A DNA stretch of 64,000 nucleotides from Burkholderia sp. OK233 (GCF_900230185.1 NZ_OCSR01000002.1:3038001-3102000), one strand, 5' to 3'. Shown: positions 8,744 to 17,699, numbered from the stretch's first letter. Notes: a model not told the origin generated them from the sequence alone. Made by a program: numbers and translations.

Positions 8744-9112
8744 ATGAAAGAGATCGCTTCGATTCCGTCCTTTAGCCGCCGCGATAGCGAAGCGGTCCCA
8801 TGGCAGCGATCGGCCGTCGCCCCGGGTGTTGAGGTCAAAAACCTCGGCACCGCGGACGGCCGTGCAATTCAGTTAGTGAGGTTCGCGCCGGGCGTGACCT
8901 TTCCGGACCATTACCATACGGGGCCAGAGTTCATCTACATGCTCGAGGGGCAGGCTGTTCAGAACGGCGAGGTCCTGTCAGCAGGATGGGTTGGCATTGC
9001 CTGCGCGGGGACCGTCGATCACGGGTTCAGGAGCGAAACAGGATGCGTATTCCTGTTTATCTATGACCATGGGCAGGTATTCGATTCTGTGCAGCCGCCA
9101 ATGAAGGGATAG
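8744..9112 (+). CDS. Cupin-domain protein
   Basis: This 122-residue single-domain cupin has no signal peptide. The first cupin motif is present with metal-type ligands (H-Y-H-T-G-P-E-F near residue 52) and the second is degenerate around D-H-G-F. It resembles ChrR/QdoI-type small cupins, which may be sensors or small dioxygenase or isomerase enzymes. It stands alone between the IclR gene and the tetronate cluster, and no clear ribosome site decides the start. The function is unknown. Confidence 0.75.
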   Translation: MKEIASIPSFSRRDSEAVPWQRSAVAPGVEVKNLGTADGRAIQLVRFAPGVTFPDHYHTGPEFIYMLEGQAVQNGEVLSAGWVGIACAGTVDHGFRSETGCVFLFIYDHGQVFDSVQPPMKG

Positions 9113-9326
9113 GCACTTCATAGCTGAACCAAAATCGCCTGCTTCTCGCATCGCCTGCGCGCTCCAACATCCGACAGTCATGCGAGAGCCGTATCCCGGC
9201 AGGCGTTACGACGCGCGCGTGCCGTAGACGTCGTGTGACCGTGCTCAAAAACTCAGGGTTTGCATCGATGCAGCCAACGGCTCAAATTTGTATGATGACC
9301 CGACAACCTGATTCATCGGGGCACCC

Positions 9327-10031
9327 ATGTTCGACAAGATTCCTGCCCGGGCGCTGAGCGATACCGTCGCGCAGCAGTTGCTCAAGCAGATCGACAAAGG
9401 CACCTTTGCGCGCGTCGGCAAGCTGCCGACCGAGGCGGTGCTGGCGCAGCAGTTCGGCGTGAGCCGCACGGTGATCCGCGAGGCGATTTCGCGGCTGAAG
9501 AACGAAGGCGTGGTCGAGCCGCGCCAGGGCAGCGGTGTGTTCATCGCCACGCACGGCGCGATCCGGCCGCTGCGCATCGACTATGCGGAAGCGGTCGAAA
9601 CGGGCTCGGTGCTGCAGATCCTCGCGCTGCGGCGGGCGATCGAGGCTGAAGTTGCTTCGGAAGCCGCCATGCGCCGCAGCGACGCGGACATGGTGTCGAT
9701 CGACGCCGCCCTCGCGAGGATCGACGAAGCGGTGGCCGAAGGCGAGAACGGCGTCGCCGAAGATGTCGCTTTCCACCGCGTAATCGCCGCGGCCACCGGC
9801 AATCCGTATTTCCTCAAGACGCTCACCTTCCTGAATCAGTACCTCGAGGCCGGCACCCTGGTCACCCGTCGCAACGAAGCGCTGCGCGATGACTTCTCAC
9901 GTCAGGTGCGTGAAGAACATGCGGCCATCGTCGCGGCGATCCGGGCCGGCGATTCGATGGCGGCGCGCAATGCGGCGACCACGCACATGAACAATGCGGG
10001 ACGGCGGCTCGCGGACGCGGGCATTTGTTGA
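9327..10031 (+). CDS. GntR/FadR-family regulator of the tetronate cluster
   Basis: This 234-residue protein has an N-terminal GntR winged helix (L-P-T-E-A-V-L-A-Q-Q-F-G-V-S-R-T near residue 35) and an all-helical FCD effector domain with metal-binding type histidines (for example in V-A-F-H-R). It directly precedes ltnD and points the same way, so it is probably the pathway-specific regulator, likely a repressor released by a tetronate or tetronate-derived metabolite. That role is inferred from position. Confidence 0.9.
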   Translation: MFDKIPARALSDTVAQQLLKQIDKGTFARVGKLPTEAVLAQQFGVSRTVIREAISRLKNEGVVEPRQGSGVFIATHGAIRPLRIDYAEAVETGSVLQILALRRAIEAEVASEAAMRRSDADMVSIDAALARIDEAVAEGENGVAEDVAFHRVIAAATGNPYFLKTLTFLNQYLEAGTLVTRRNEALRDDFSRQVREEHAAIVAAIRAGDSMAARNAATTHMNNAGRRLADAGIC

Positions 10032-10106
10032 GCTGAACTGAGCCGGGGCGGGTTGCCGGGTTGAGTTTCATCGGGCGCTCGCGGCTAACCAGAATAGAGG
10101 TCAGGC

Positions 10107-10997
10107 ATGTCCAGAAATGTCGGCGTTATCGGTCTCGGGGCGATGGGCATGGGCGTCGCGCGCTCGCTGCTGCGCGCAGGCTTTCAGGTCCACGCGTGCG
10201 ATCTGCGCAGCGAGATCTTGCAAGCGTTCGTGGCGGCAGGCGGCGTCGGCTGTGCGTCGCCTGCCGAACTCGGCGCGCAATGCGAGGTGGTCGTCACGCT
10301 GGTCGTGAATGCCTCCCAAACGGAAACGGTGCTGTTCGGCGCGCAAGGCGCGGTCGCCGTGATGAAACCCGGCGGCGTGGTGATTGCAAGCGCAACCGTT
10401 GCACCGGACTTCGCGATCGAACTCGGCAAGCGCATCGAAGCGGCCGGTTTGCAGATGATCGACGCGCCGGTGTCCGGTGGCGCGGCGCGCGCCGCGTCCG
10501 GCGAAATGACGATGATGACGTCCGGCCCGGACACCGCCTATGCCGCGAGCGAGGACGTGCTGGCCGCGATGGCGGGCAAGGTCTATCGGCTGGGCTCGGC
10601 GCACGGCGCGGGTTCGAAGGTGAAGATCATCAATCAGTTGCTGGCCGGCGTGCATATCGCCGTGGCCGCCGAGGCGATGGCGCTCGGTTTGCGCGAAGGC
10701 GTCGATCCTGATGCGCTGTACGAGGTCATCACGCATAGCGCGGGCAATTCCTGGATGTTCGAGAACCGGGTGCCGCATATTCTGAGCGGCGATTACACGC
10801 CGCTCTCGGCGGTCGATATCTTCGTCAAGGATCTCGGCCTGGTGCTCGATACCGCGCGCCGCTCGAAATTCCCGTTGCCGTTGTCGGCGGCGGCGCATCA
10901 GATGTTCATGATGGCGTCGACCGCGGGACATGGCGGCGAGGACGATTCCGCGGTAATCAAGATCTTCCCCGGCATTGACTTGCCGCCGGCGAAGTAA
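10107..10997 (+). CDS. ltnD: L-threonate dehydrogenase (beta-hydroxyacid dehydrogenase family)
   Basis: This 296-residue NAD-dependent enzyme is predicted to oxidise L-threonate at C2 to 2-oxo-tetronate. The Rossmann motif G-L-G-A-M-G-M-G is at residues about 8-15. The substrate-binding signature D-A-P-V-S-G-G is near residue 120, and the catalytic lysine lies in G-S-K-V-K-I-I-N-Q near 170, all typical of the 3-hydroxyisobutyrate dehydrogenase family. Its order with otnK, otnC, otnI and denD matches clusters in which LtnD was characterised. An AGAGGT ribosome site precedes the start. Glycerate or hydroxyisobutyrate substrates would be the alternative without this context. Confidence 0.88.
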   Translation: MSRNVGVIGLGAMGMGVARSLLRAGFQVHACDLRSEILQAFVAAGGVGCASPAELGAQCEVVVTLVVNASQTETVLFGAQGAVAVMKPGGVVIASATVAPDFAIELGKRIEAAGLQMIDAPVSGGAARAASGEMTMMTSGPDTAYAASEDVLAAMAGKVYRLGSAHGAGSKVKIINQLLAGVHIAVAAEAMALGLREGVDPDALYEVITHSAGNSWMFENRVPHILSGDYTPLSAVDIFVKDLGLVLDTARRSKFPLPLSAAAHQMFMMASTAGHGGEDDSAVIKIFPGIDLPPAK

Positions 10998-11011
10998 GCG
11001 CGGAGCCTGCC

Positions 11012-12322
11012 ATGACCACTCTGTCCAGACGCGCGCTGCTCGGCTGTATCGCCGACGATTTCACCGGCGCTACCGATCTCGCCAACATGCTGGTGCGCGG
11101 CGGCATGCGCACGGTGCAGACCATCGGCGTGCCCGTGTCGAACGATGCCGTCGAAGCCGATGCGCTGGTCGTCGCGCTGAAATCGCGCACGATCCCCGCC
11201 GCCGACGCGGTCGCTCAATCGCTCGCCGCGCTCGACTGGTTGCGCGAGCAAGGATGTCGTCAGTTCTTTTTCAAATACTGTTCGACGTTCGATTCGACCG
11301 ACGCCGGAAACATCGGTCCGGTCACGGATGCCTTGCTCGACTCATTGTCCGCTGAGGTCGGAGCAACAGCTTTCACGCTTGCCTGTCCGGCGTTTCCCGA
11401 GAACGGCCGCACGATCTATCGCGGCTATCTGTTCGTCGGCGATACCTTGCTGAACGAATCGGGCATGGAAACCCATCCGCTGACGCCGATGCGCGATGCG
11501 AACCTCGTGCGCGTGCTGCAGCGGCAGACCGGGTCGAAAGTCGGCCTCGTGCGTTATGACACGGTGGCAAAAGGCGTGTCGGCAGTACGCGATACCGTCG
11601 ATGCGCTGCGCAGCGACGGCGTGCGAACGGCGATTGCCGACGCGGTATCGGACGCGGATCTTTACGTGCTCGGCGAGGCATGCGCCGACCTCACGCTGAT
11701 CACCGGTGGCTCCGGCGTCGCGCTAGGCCTGCCCGCCAATTTCCGTCGCGCTGGTTTGCTTGCGGAAGGTAACGATGCCGCGCGATTGCCGCGTGTCGAA
11801 GGATTGTCGGCGGTGCTGGCCGGCAGCGCTTCGAAAGCGACCAACGCGCAAGTGGCGGCCTGGCGCGAAACACGGCCCGCGTTCCGCATCGATCCGCTGG
11901 CGGCGGCGCGCGGCGAGCCGGTGGTCGAGCAGGCGCTGGCCTTTGCGCAGCAGTGCCTGGATAAAGCCGAGCCCGTGCTGATCTACGCCACCGCCACGCC
12001 CGACGAAGTCAAAGCGGTGCAACGCGAGCTCGGCGTCAACGAAGCGGGGCACCTGGTCGAATCCACGCTGGCGTTGATCGCACGTGGTTTGCGCGAAGGC
12101 GGCGTGCGCAAGTTCGTGGTGGCGGGCGGTGAAACTTCGGGCGCTGTGGTGCAGGCGCTTGGCGTGCGCACGTTGCGGATCGGCGCGCAGATCGATCCCG
12201 GTGTGCCCGCCACCGCAACGACGGACGCCGAGCCGCTCGCACTCGCATTGAAATCCGGCAACTTCGGCACGATCGACTTTTTCGAAAAGGCACTGCGTCA
12301 CCTCGATGGAGCCGTGCAATGA
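11012..12322 (+). CDS. otnK: 3-oxo-tetronate 4-kinase (DUF1537)
   Basis: This 436-residue DUF1537 kinase is predicted to phosphorylate 3-oxo-tetronate at O4. The N-terminal substrate-binding domain starts with I-A-D-D-F-T-G-A-T-D-L-A, and the C-terminal nucleotide domain has G-G-E-T-S-G-A-V near residue 370, both family signatures. It starts 14 bp after ltnD, and its stop overlaps the otnC start by 4 bases, which points to translational coupling. The kinase is shared by the L-threonate and D-erythronate branches. Confidence 0.92.
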   Translation: MTTLSRRALLGCIADDFTGATDLANMLVRGGMRTVQTIGVPVSNDAVEADALVVALKSRTIPAADAVAQSLAALDWLREQGCRQFFFKYCSTFDSTDAGNIGPVTDALLDSLSAEVGATAFTLACPAFPENGRTIYRGYLFVGDTLLNESGMETHPLTPMRDANLVRVLQRQTGSKVGLVRYDTVAKGVSAVRDTVDALRSDGVRTAIADAVSDADLYVLGEACADLTLITGGSGVALGLPANFRRAGLLAEGNDAARLPRVEGLSAVLAGSASKATNAQVAAWRETRPAFRIDPLAAARGEPVVEQALAFAQQCLDKAEPVLIYATATPDEVKAVQRELGVNEAGHLVESTLALIARGLREGGVRKFVVAGGETSGAVVQALGVRTLRIGAQIDPGVPATATTDAEPLALALKSGNFGTIDFFEKALRHLDGAVQ

Positions 12323-12981
12323 CCGGCACACCCGCACTCCACACGACGAACGAAGCACGCGTGCGCGAAGAAATCTGCGTGACCGGAGCAAGTCTCTATC
12401 AACGCGGCTATACGGTGGGCAGCGCGGGCAACATCAGCGCGCGCCTTGACGACGGCTGGCTGATCACGCCGACCGATGCCTGCCTCGGCCGGCTCGATCC
12501 CGCCGATATCGCCAAGGTCGATTTCGCCGGCAATGCGGTGTCCGGCGGCAAGCCGTCGAAAACGCTGGCGCTGCATCGGGGCATCTACGCACGCAACGGC
12601 GAGGCACACGGCATCGTCCATACGCATTCGACGCATCTGGTGGCGTTGACGCTCGCCGGTGTATGGCACGACGACGACGTTCTGCCGCCGATTACGCCGT
12701 ACTACGTGATGAAAGTGGGTCACGTCCCCCTGATTCGTTACAGGCGCCCCGGCGACGCGCAAGTGGTCGTGCAGATCGCCGCACTCGCGGGCACCGTTCG
12801 TGCGGTGTTGCTCGAGCGCCTCGGCCCGGTGGTGTGGGAGCGCTCCGTGGCGCAGGCGTCGTATGCGCTTGAGGAACTCGAAGAGACCGCCCGCCTGTGG
12901 CTGATGACGAACCCGCGACCCGCGCCGCTCGACGAAGCGGCGCTCCAAGAACTGCGAACCGTATTCGGCGCGCGCTGGTAG
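12319..12981 (+). CDS. otnC: 3-oxo-tetronate 4-phosphate decarboxylase (class II aldolase family)
   Basis: This 220-residue protein has the class II aldolase/adducin fold and is predicted to decarboxylate 3-oxo-tetronate 4-phosphate to dihydroxyacetone phosphate and CO2. Visible are the substrate loop G-S-A-G-N-I-S, the metal-binding H-T-H near residue 100 and a further histidine toward the C-terminus. Its ATGA overlap with otnK supports a shared function. L-fuculose-phosphate aldolase is the generic family name but does not fit the neighbours. Confidence 0.9.
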   Translation: MTGTPALHTTNEARVREEICVTGASLYQRGYTVGSAGNISARLDDGWLITPTDACLGRLDPADIAKVDFAGNAVSGGKPSKTLALHRGIYARNGEAHGIVHTHSTHLVALTLAGVWHDDDVLPPITPYYVMKVGHVPLIRYRRPGDAQVVVQIAALAGTVRAVLLERLGPVVWERSVAQASYALEELEETARLWLMTNPRPAPLDEAALQELRTVFGARW

Positions 12982-13074
12982 ACGCGCGCCCACATCGCGA
13001 GATCTTGTGCGCGGAGCACGCATTCATTGCAGCTTCCGTGCGCTGAACGAAACCGTTTTAAAGGAGTTGCTGCC

Positions 13075-13863
13075 ATGCCTCGCTTTGCTGCCAACCTGAC
13101 CATGATGTACAACGAGCACGCTTTCCTCGACCGTTTCGCCGCTGCGGCAAAGGACGGCTTCAACGCAGTGGAGTTTTTGTTCCCCTACGATTTCCGTGCC
13201 GGAGAGATCAAGACGCGGCTCGAAGCGAACGGTCTGACTCAGGCGCTCTTCAATGCGCCGCCCGGCGACTGGGCCGCCGGCGAACGCGGCATCGCTTCCC
13301 TGCCGGGGCGCGAAGACGAATTTCGCCGCAGCATCGAAACCGCGCTCGATTACACGCGCGTGCTCGGCAATCGCAAGCTGCATGTGATGGCCGGTTTGAT
13401 CGGCGCGGATCAGCCGCGGGCGAAGCATCGCGAGGTGTATCTGAAGAATCTCGCCTATGCCGCCAAGGCCGCGCAGGAGGACGGCATCACCGTCGTGATC
13501 GAGCCGATCAATACGCGCGATATGCCGGGCTTCTTTCTGAACCGCCAGGATGACGCGCAGGCGATTTGCGCGGACGTGGGCGCACCGAATCTCAAAGTGC
13601 AGTTCGACTGCTATCACTGTCAGATCGTCGAGGGGGACCTCGCGGTGAAGCTTAAACGCGATATGGCAGGTATTGGTCACATTCAGGTCGCCGGCGTGCC
13701 GGAACGCCATGAGCCCAATATCGGTGAACTGAATTATCCCTATCTGTTCGATCTGATCGACACGCTGGGCTACGACGGCTACATCGGGTGCGAGTACCGG
13801 CCGCGGGCCGGCACGTCGGCTGGGCTTGATTGGCTTAAGCCGTATCTGAATGCCGCGCGCTAG
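13075..13863 (+). CDS. otnI: 2-oxo-tetronate isomerase (Hyi-like TIM barrel)
   Basis: This 262-residue xylose-isomerase-like TIM barrel resembles hydroxypyruvate isomerase and is predicted to convert 2-oxo-tetronate to 3-oxo-tetronate. The catalytic and metal-binding glutamates lie in V-I-E-P-I-N near residue 142 and G-C-E-Y near 240, with the D-C-Y-H metal segment between them. The start at 13075 is fixed by an AAGGAG ribosome site 8 bases upstream; the open frame continues a little further but lacks a start signal. Placement between otnC and denD distinguishes it from the glyoxylate-pathway enzyme. Confidence 0.9.
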   Translation: MPRFAANLTMMYNEHAFLDRFAAAAKDGFNAVEFLFPYDFRAGEIKTRLEANGLTQALFNAPPGDWAAGERGIASLPGREDEFRRSIETALDYTRVLGNRKLHVMAGLIGADQPRAKHREVYLKNLAYAAKAAQEDGITVVIEPINTRDMPGFFLNRQDDAQAICADVGAPNLKVQFDCYHCQIVEGDLAVKLKRDMAGIGHIQVAGVPERHEPNIGELNYPYLFDLIDTLGYDGYIGCEYRPRAGTSAGLDWLKPYLNAAR

Positions 13864-13892
13864 CAGCCGATAAAGCAAGGACAAAGCACATC

Positions 13893-14873
13893 ATGAAAGT
13901 ACTGATTACCGGCGGTGCGGGTTTTCTCGGCCAGCGTCTCGCGCGCGAACTGCTGGCGCGCGGTTCAGTGAAGGATGAACACGGCAAGTCGCAAGCGATT
14001 ACCGAGCTGGTGTTGCTCGACGTGGTGCACGGAAGCGATTTCGGCGACACGCGTGTCCGCACGGAAGTGGGCGATATCGCCGAACGGAGCGTGCTCGAGC
14101 GCGTGATCGACGACAAGACGTTGGCCATCTTCCATCTTGCTGCGATCGTGAGTGGGCAGGCCGAGGCGGATTTCGATCTCGGCATGCGCATCAATCTGGA
14201 CGCGTCGCGCCTGCTGCTGGAAACGTGCCGGCAGCGTGGGCATGCACCGCGTGTGGTGTTTACGAGTTCAGTGGCCGTGTATGGCGGCGATCTGCCTGAA
14301 GTCGTGCAGGACGACACCGCGTTGAATCCGCAATCGTCGTACGGCGCGCAGAAGGCGATCGCGGAATTGTTGCTCAACGACTACACGCGGCGGGGTTTCG
14401 TCGACGGCCGGGTGTTGCGCCTGCCCACTATTAGCGTGCGCCCGGGCAAGCCGAATGCGGCCGCCTCGTCGTTTGCGAGCGGCATCATTCGCGAGCCGCT
14501 GAACGGCGAAACGGCGGTGTGCCCGGTAGCGGGCACGACGCGTTTGTGGCTGCTGTCGCCGCGCAAGGCCATCGAAAGCCTGATCGCCGGACTCGAAATC
14601 GATTCCGCTGCGCTCGGCAACCAGCGCGTGTTGAATCTGCCGGGGATTTCGGTGAGCGTCGACGAGATGGTGGCGGCGCTGCGCGAAGTAGCGGGGGAAG
14701 AGGCCGCGGAGCGGATCGTGTGGCAGCCGGATGCGCGCGTGGAGAAGATCGTCGGCAGCTGGCCGGGGCAGTGGGATCCCTCGCGTGCCGAACGGCTCGG
14801 GTTGACTGGCGACCACAGCTTCGCCGACGTGATTCGCGGCTATATCGCCGACGAGGGTATTCAGATCCGCTGA
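13893..14873 (+). CDS. denD: D-erythronate dehydrogenase (NAD-dependent epimerase/dehydratase family)
   Basis: This 326-residue extended short-chain dehydrogenase is predicted to oxidise D-erythronate to 2-oxo-tetronate. The nucleotide motif G-G-A-G-F-L-G is near residue 7, and the catalytic pair is in S-Y-G-A-Q-K near 150. In known tetronate clusters DenD feeds the same isomerase, kinase and decarboxylase as LtnD, so the operon should accept both stereoisomers. It is the last gene of the operon; a 16-bp-stem hairpin follows at 14934-14973. Confidence 0.87.
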   Translation: MKVLITGGAGFLGQRLARELLARGSVKDEHGKSQAITELVLLDVVHGSDFGDTRVRTEVGDIAERSVLERVIDDKTLAIFHLAAIVSGQAEADFDLGMRINLDASRLLLETCRQRGHAPRVVFTSSVAVYGGDLPEVVQDDTALNPQSSYGAQKAIAELLLNDYTRRGFVDGRVLRLPTISVRPGKPNAAASSFASGIIREPLNGETAVCPVAGTTRLWLLSPRKAIESLIAGLEIDSAALGNQRVLNLPGISVSVDEMVAALREVAGEEAAERIVWQPDARVEKIVGSWPGQWDPSRAERLGLTGDHSFADVIRGYIADEGIQIR

Positions 14874-14933
14874 TAACGCGTGTGTTGGGGTGGGTATTTC
14901 AACGGCATCCCGGACAGCAGAACGATCCAAAGC

Positions 14934-14973
14934 CTCGTGCCGGCAGGCGTAAGAACACGCTTGCCGGCACGAG
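14934..14973 (+). terminator. Hairpin after the tetronate operon
   Basis: Arms 14934-14949 (CTCGTGCCGGCAGGCG) and 14958-14973 pair over 16 bp with one G-T pair and an 8-base loop. There is no run of T after it, so it may be a weak or factor-assisted terminator, or an mRNA-stabilising structure. Confidence 0.55.
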
Positions 14974-15094
14974 CGCGTCAATCTTCAGACCTTTTGGCCG
15001 GTCATGGCTAAACGCCACCCCCTGCAGATATTCCCTGGTCCGAGGTCGGCTTCGCTTGACATGGTTTCGGGCACACGCCTATTATCGAGTCTAG

Positions 15095-15132
15095 TTGTTC
15101 GATATATGACCTTGTGTTCGTGTATAGAACAA
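15095..15132. promoter_or_regulatory. Putative PcaR-like (IclR family) operator of the thiolase gene
   Basis: The block begins TTGTTCGATATA and ends TGTATAGAACAA, an inverted repeat matching at 10 of 12 positions. A third related half-site (TGTTCGTGTATA) sits between. The first half contains GTTCGATA, which I recall as the core of the Pseudomonas PcaR site in front of beta-ketoadipate genes. Binding is inferred. Confidence 0.4.
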
Positions 15133-15331
15133 ATGGCTGTAGTCCTGAGCCCATCGTTCATCATCCTGCGCTAAGCTGGTCAATCGCGACGGCTGCCATG
15201 TGAGCGTCCCGTTGCGTCAGCCGGGTCGATACCGCACGGTATCCGGCGCGCGTCACGCGTAAGCGGCCGGCGCCACGAACCGATATCCGCTAGCGGCGCA
15301 GCGCATGCAGCACACCAACTGGAGACATCAC

Positions 15332-16534
15332 ATGACAGAAGCATTCCTGTGCGACGCGATTCGCACCCCCATCGGCCGCTATGCGGGTTCGCTGTCGTCG
15401 GTTCGCGCCGACGATCTGGGCGCGGTGCCGCTCAAAGCGCTGATGGAGCGCAACAAGGACGTCGACTGGAACGCGATTGACGACGTCATCTACGGCTGCG
15501 CGAACCAGGCGGGTGAAGACAACCGCAACGTCGCGCGCATGTCGCTGTTGCTGGCCGGTTTGCCGCAAGGTGTGCCGGGCTCCACGGTGAACCGCCTGTG
15601 CGGCTCGGGCATGGACGCCGTCGGCATTGCCGCACGCGCGATCAAGTCGGGCGAGGCCGCGCTGATGTTGGCAGGCGGCGTCGAAAGCATGAGCCGTGCG
15701 CCGTTCGTGATGGGCAAGGCCACCAGCGCGTTTTCGCGCCAGGCCGATATCTTCGACACGACGATCGGCTGGCGTTTCGTGAACCCGCTGATGAAGCAGA
15801 TGTACGGCGTCGATTCGATGCCCGAGACTGGCGAAAACGTCGCGACCGATTACAACATCAGCCGTGCCGATCAGGACGCGTTTGCGCTGCGCAGCCAGCA
15901 GAAAGCTGCACGCGCACAACGCGACGGCACGCTCGCGCAGGAAATCGTCGGCGTGACCATCGCGCAGAAGAAGGGCGATCCGATCACCGTCTTGCAAGAC
16001 GAACACCCGCGCGAAACCAGCCTTGAAACGCTCGCCAAATTGAAGGGCGTGGTGCGCCCGGACGGCACCGTCACGGCAGGCAACGCATCGGGCGTGAATG
16101 ACGGCGCGGCGGCGCTGCTGCTTGCCAACGAAGAAACCGCGAAGCGCTTCGGCCTCACGCCGCGTGCACGCGTGCTGGGTATCGCTACGGCAGGCGTCGC
16201 GCCGCGCGTAATGGGCATCGGCCCGGCACCCGCCACGCAGAAGTTGCTGGCGCGCCTCGGCATGAGCATCGATCAGTTCGACGTGATCGAGCTGAACGAA
16301 GCATTCGCCTCGCAAGGTATTGCCGTGCTGCGCACGCTCGGCGTCGCGGATGACGACGCGCGCGTGAATCCGAACGGCGGGGCAATCGCGCTCGGCCACC
16401 CGCTCGGCATGAGCGGCGCGCGTCTGGTGACCACTGCAATGTATCAACTGCATCGCACGCAAGGCCGTTTTGCACTGTGCACGATGTGTATCGGCGTCGG
16501 TCAAGGCATCGCGATCGCGATCGAACGTGTGTAA
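15332..16534 (+). CDS. pcaF: 3-oxoadipyl-CoA/acetyl-CoA thiolase
   Basis: This 400-residue thiolase is predicted to split 3-oxoadipyl-CoA into succinyl-CoA and acetyl-CoA at the end of the beta-ketoadipate pathway. The opening M-T-E-A-F-L-C-D-A-I-R-T-P-I-G-R-Y and the length of 400 residues match PcaF. The nucleophile Cys is in V-N-R-L-C-G-S-G near residue 90, the basic His in G-G-A-I-A-L-G-H-P-L-G near 355, and the second Cys in C-T-M-C-I-G-V-G-Q-G near 385. GGAGA precedes the ATG. No pca neighbours are present, so it forms a one-gene unit. A general acetyl-CoA acetyltransferase role cannot be excluded. Confidence 0.88.
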   Translation: MTEAFLCDAIRTPIGRYAGSLSSVRADDLGAVPLKALMERNKDVDWNAIDDVIYGCANQAGEDNRNVARMSLLLAGLPQGVPGSTVNRLCGSGMDAVGIAARAIKSGEAALMLAGGVESMSRAPFVMGKATSAFSRQADIFDTTIGWRFVNPLMKQMYGVDSMPETGENVATDYNISRADQDAFALRSQQKAARAQRDGTLAQEIVGVTIAQKKGDPITVLQDEHPRETSLETLAKLKGVVRPDGTVTAGNASGVNDGAAALLLANEETAKRFGLTPRARVLGIATAGVAPRVMGIGPAPATQKLLARLGMSIDQFDVIELNEAFASQGIAVLRTLGVADDDARVNPNGGAIALGHPLGMSGARLVTTAMYQLHRTQGRFALCTMCIGVGQGIAIAIERV

Positions 16535-17088
16535 TGGTTTAGCGCTTGTGCAGGGAAGCGCTGCGGCGTCTTGAGTGTCGACGCTTCGCGTATAGCGCTC
16601 CTCTGGCCGCATGATGAACAGCTCCTTCGCTCCGGCGACGGGGCTGTTTTATTTTGCGCGGTGCATGGATTCACCGGCTATTGAATTGGTGTTTAATCGA
16701 TGTTAATACGGCTTCCGATTGCATTGCGGCGAATGTCATCGATAAAAGAATAATGAAACCATCGGACCGTCATGCAGTATGTGTTTAATGCTTTATGCAT
16801 AACATGTATTGTCGCCCTATATGGATGGTCTGGCAGATTAAAGCATTGCTGTCAACCCGCTAGATGCCGCTGTGACGCCACGTTTCGGCATTTCGCAGCA
16901 TGCCGTTCGCTGATTTTAAAATCGCAATATAAACAGTGGTAGCTTCTTGTAAGGCATGTACAATCATTGCGCCGTACCCATTTAGTAATTGTCACCCCGA
17001 AACTGTATGCATTCGTGGCGTTAATCGGCATCCTGCGGTTTCAGATCGCCGTAACGCCAGATCGAACAATTTCTCGAGGAGAAAGTAA
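16535..17088. other. Intergenic region, AT-richer, no gene seen
   Basis: This 554-bp gap holds a terminator-like hairpin at its start (16619-16656) and then AT-rich sequence leading to the promoter of the gene at 17089. Open frames on the minus strand here are shadows without family features. Confidence 0.5.
16619..16656 (+). terminator. Rho-independent terminator after pcaF
   Basis: CAGCTCC (16619-16625) pairs with GGGGCTG (16640-16646), allowing one G-T pair, and is followed directly by TTTTATTTT. It is 85 bp after the thiolase stop. Confidence 0.7.
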
Positions 17089-17661
17089 ATGAAGGCAGCG
17101 ACGATTGGAGCAGCGTTGATGGTAGCGGCTTTCGCCGCGGCACAACCGGTGTGGGCGCAAGATGCGATGGCCAGTGCCGCGCAGGGCATCGTCGGCGCAG
17201 TGCAACCGGTGCACGTGAAGGCGCAGATCGTCGGTATCGATCCAGGTAGCCGCACGCTCACGCTCAAAGGGCCGGGCGGCAACGCGGTGGTCGTGCTGGT
17301 GAGCCAGGAAGTCGCGGGCTTCGACCAACTGAAGGTCGGCGATTGGGTGGACGTGCTGTACAAGAATGCGTTGCTGGTGAAGGCAGACAAAGTCACCGGC
17401 GCGGACAAGGGCATTCGTGCGCGCGTCGATACGCAGGTATATGCCCCGGCCTCGGGCGGCTTTGAATCCGCGCGTCAGATCGAAGTGCTCGCCACCGTGC
17501 AGAAGATCGATCACAAGAAACGCCTCGTCACGCTGCGCGGCGCGTATCAGACACAAACGCTCGAAGTCGGACCGGACGTCGATCTGAAGGGCGTCAAGGT
17601 CGGCGATACGATTCACGCGGTATTCGTTTCAGCAGCGGCCGTGCAGGTGACGCCGCAATAG
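17089..17661 (+). CDS. Periplasmic protein of unknown function with an internal duplication
   Basis: This 190-residue exported protein has a clear signal peptide (positive start, hydrophobic stretch, cleavage near V-W-A before Q-D-A). The mature part has two related segments of about 55-60 residues, at about 45-105 and 125-188. Each has an alternating pattern ending in a short K-V-G-D motif (L-K-V-G-D-W-V-D-V and V-K-V-G-D-T-I-H-A). This suggests a duplicated small beta-barrel or OB-like unit. GAGGAG precedes the ATG and a strong terminator follows, so it is a single-gene unit. I do not recognise the function. Confidence 0.8.
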   Translation: MKAATIGAALMVAAFAAAQPVWAQDAMASAAQGIVGAVQPVHVKAQIVGIDPGSRTLTLKGPGGNAVVVLVSQEVAGFDQLKVGDWVDVLYKNALLVKADKVTGADKGIRARVDTQVYAPASGGFESARQIEVLATVQKIDHKKRLVTLRGAYQTQTLEVGPDVDLKGVKVGDTIHAVFVSAAAVQVTPQ

Positions 17662-17699
17662 GTGGCACCACATTAGGTGGCGCAGTCAATGCCACGGAA

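Larger units (their letters stand above)
14874..15331. promoter_or_regulatory. Intergenic region between denD and the thiolase gene
   Basis: This 458-bp gap contains no supported gene. It holds the hairpin at 14934-14973, an IclR-type operator-like block at 15095-15132 and a palindrome with 7-bp arms (GATACCG-CA-CGGTATC) at 15228-15243. The thiolase promoter must lie here. Confidence 0.55.

Noticed and set aside
15290..16612. A 440-codon open frame opposite the pcaF thiolase
   Set aside because: It is the complement of a gene with full thiolase motifs; its composition (Arg/His/Ala rich) is typical of antisense shadows in high-GC DNA.
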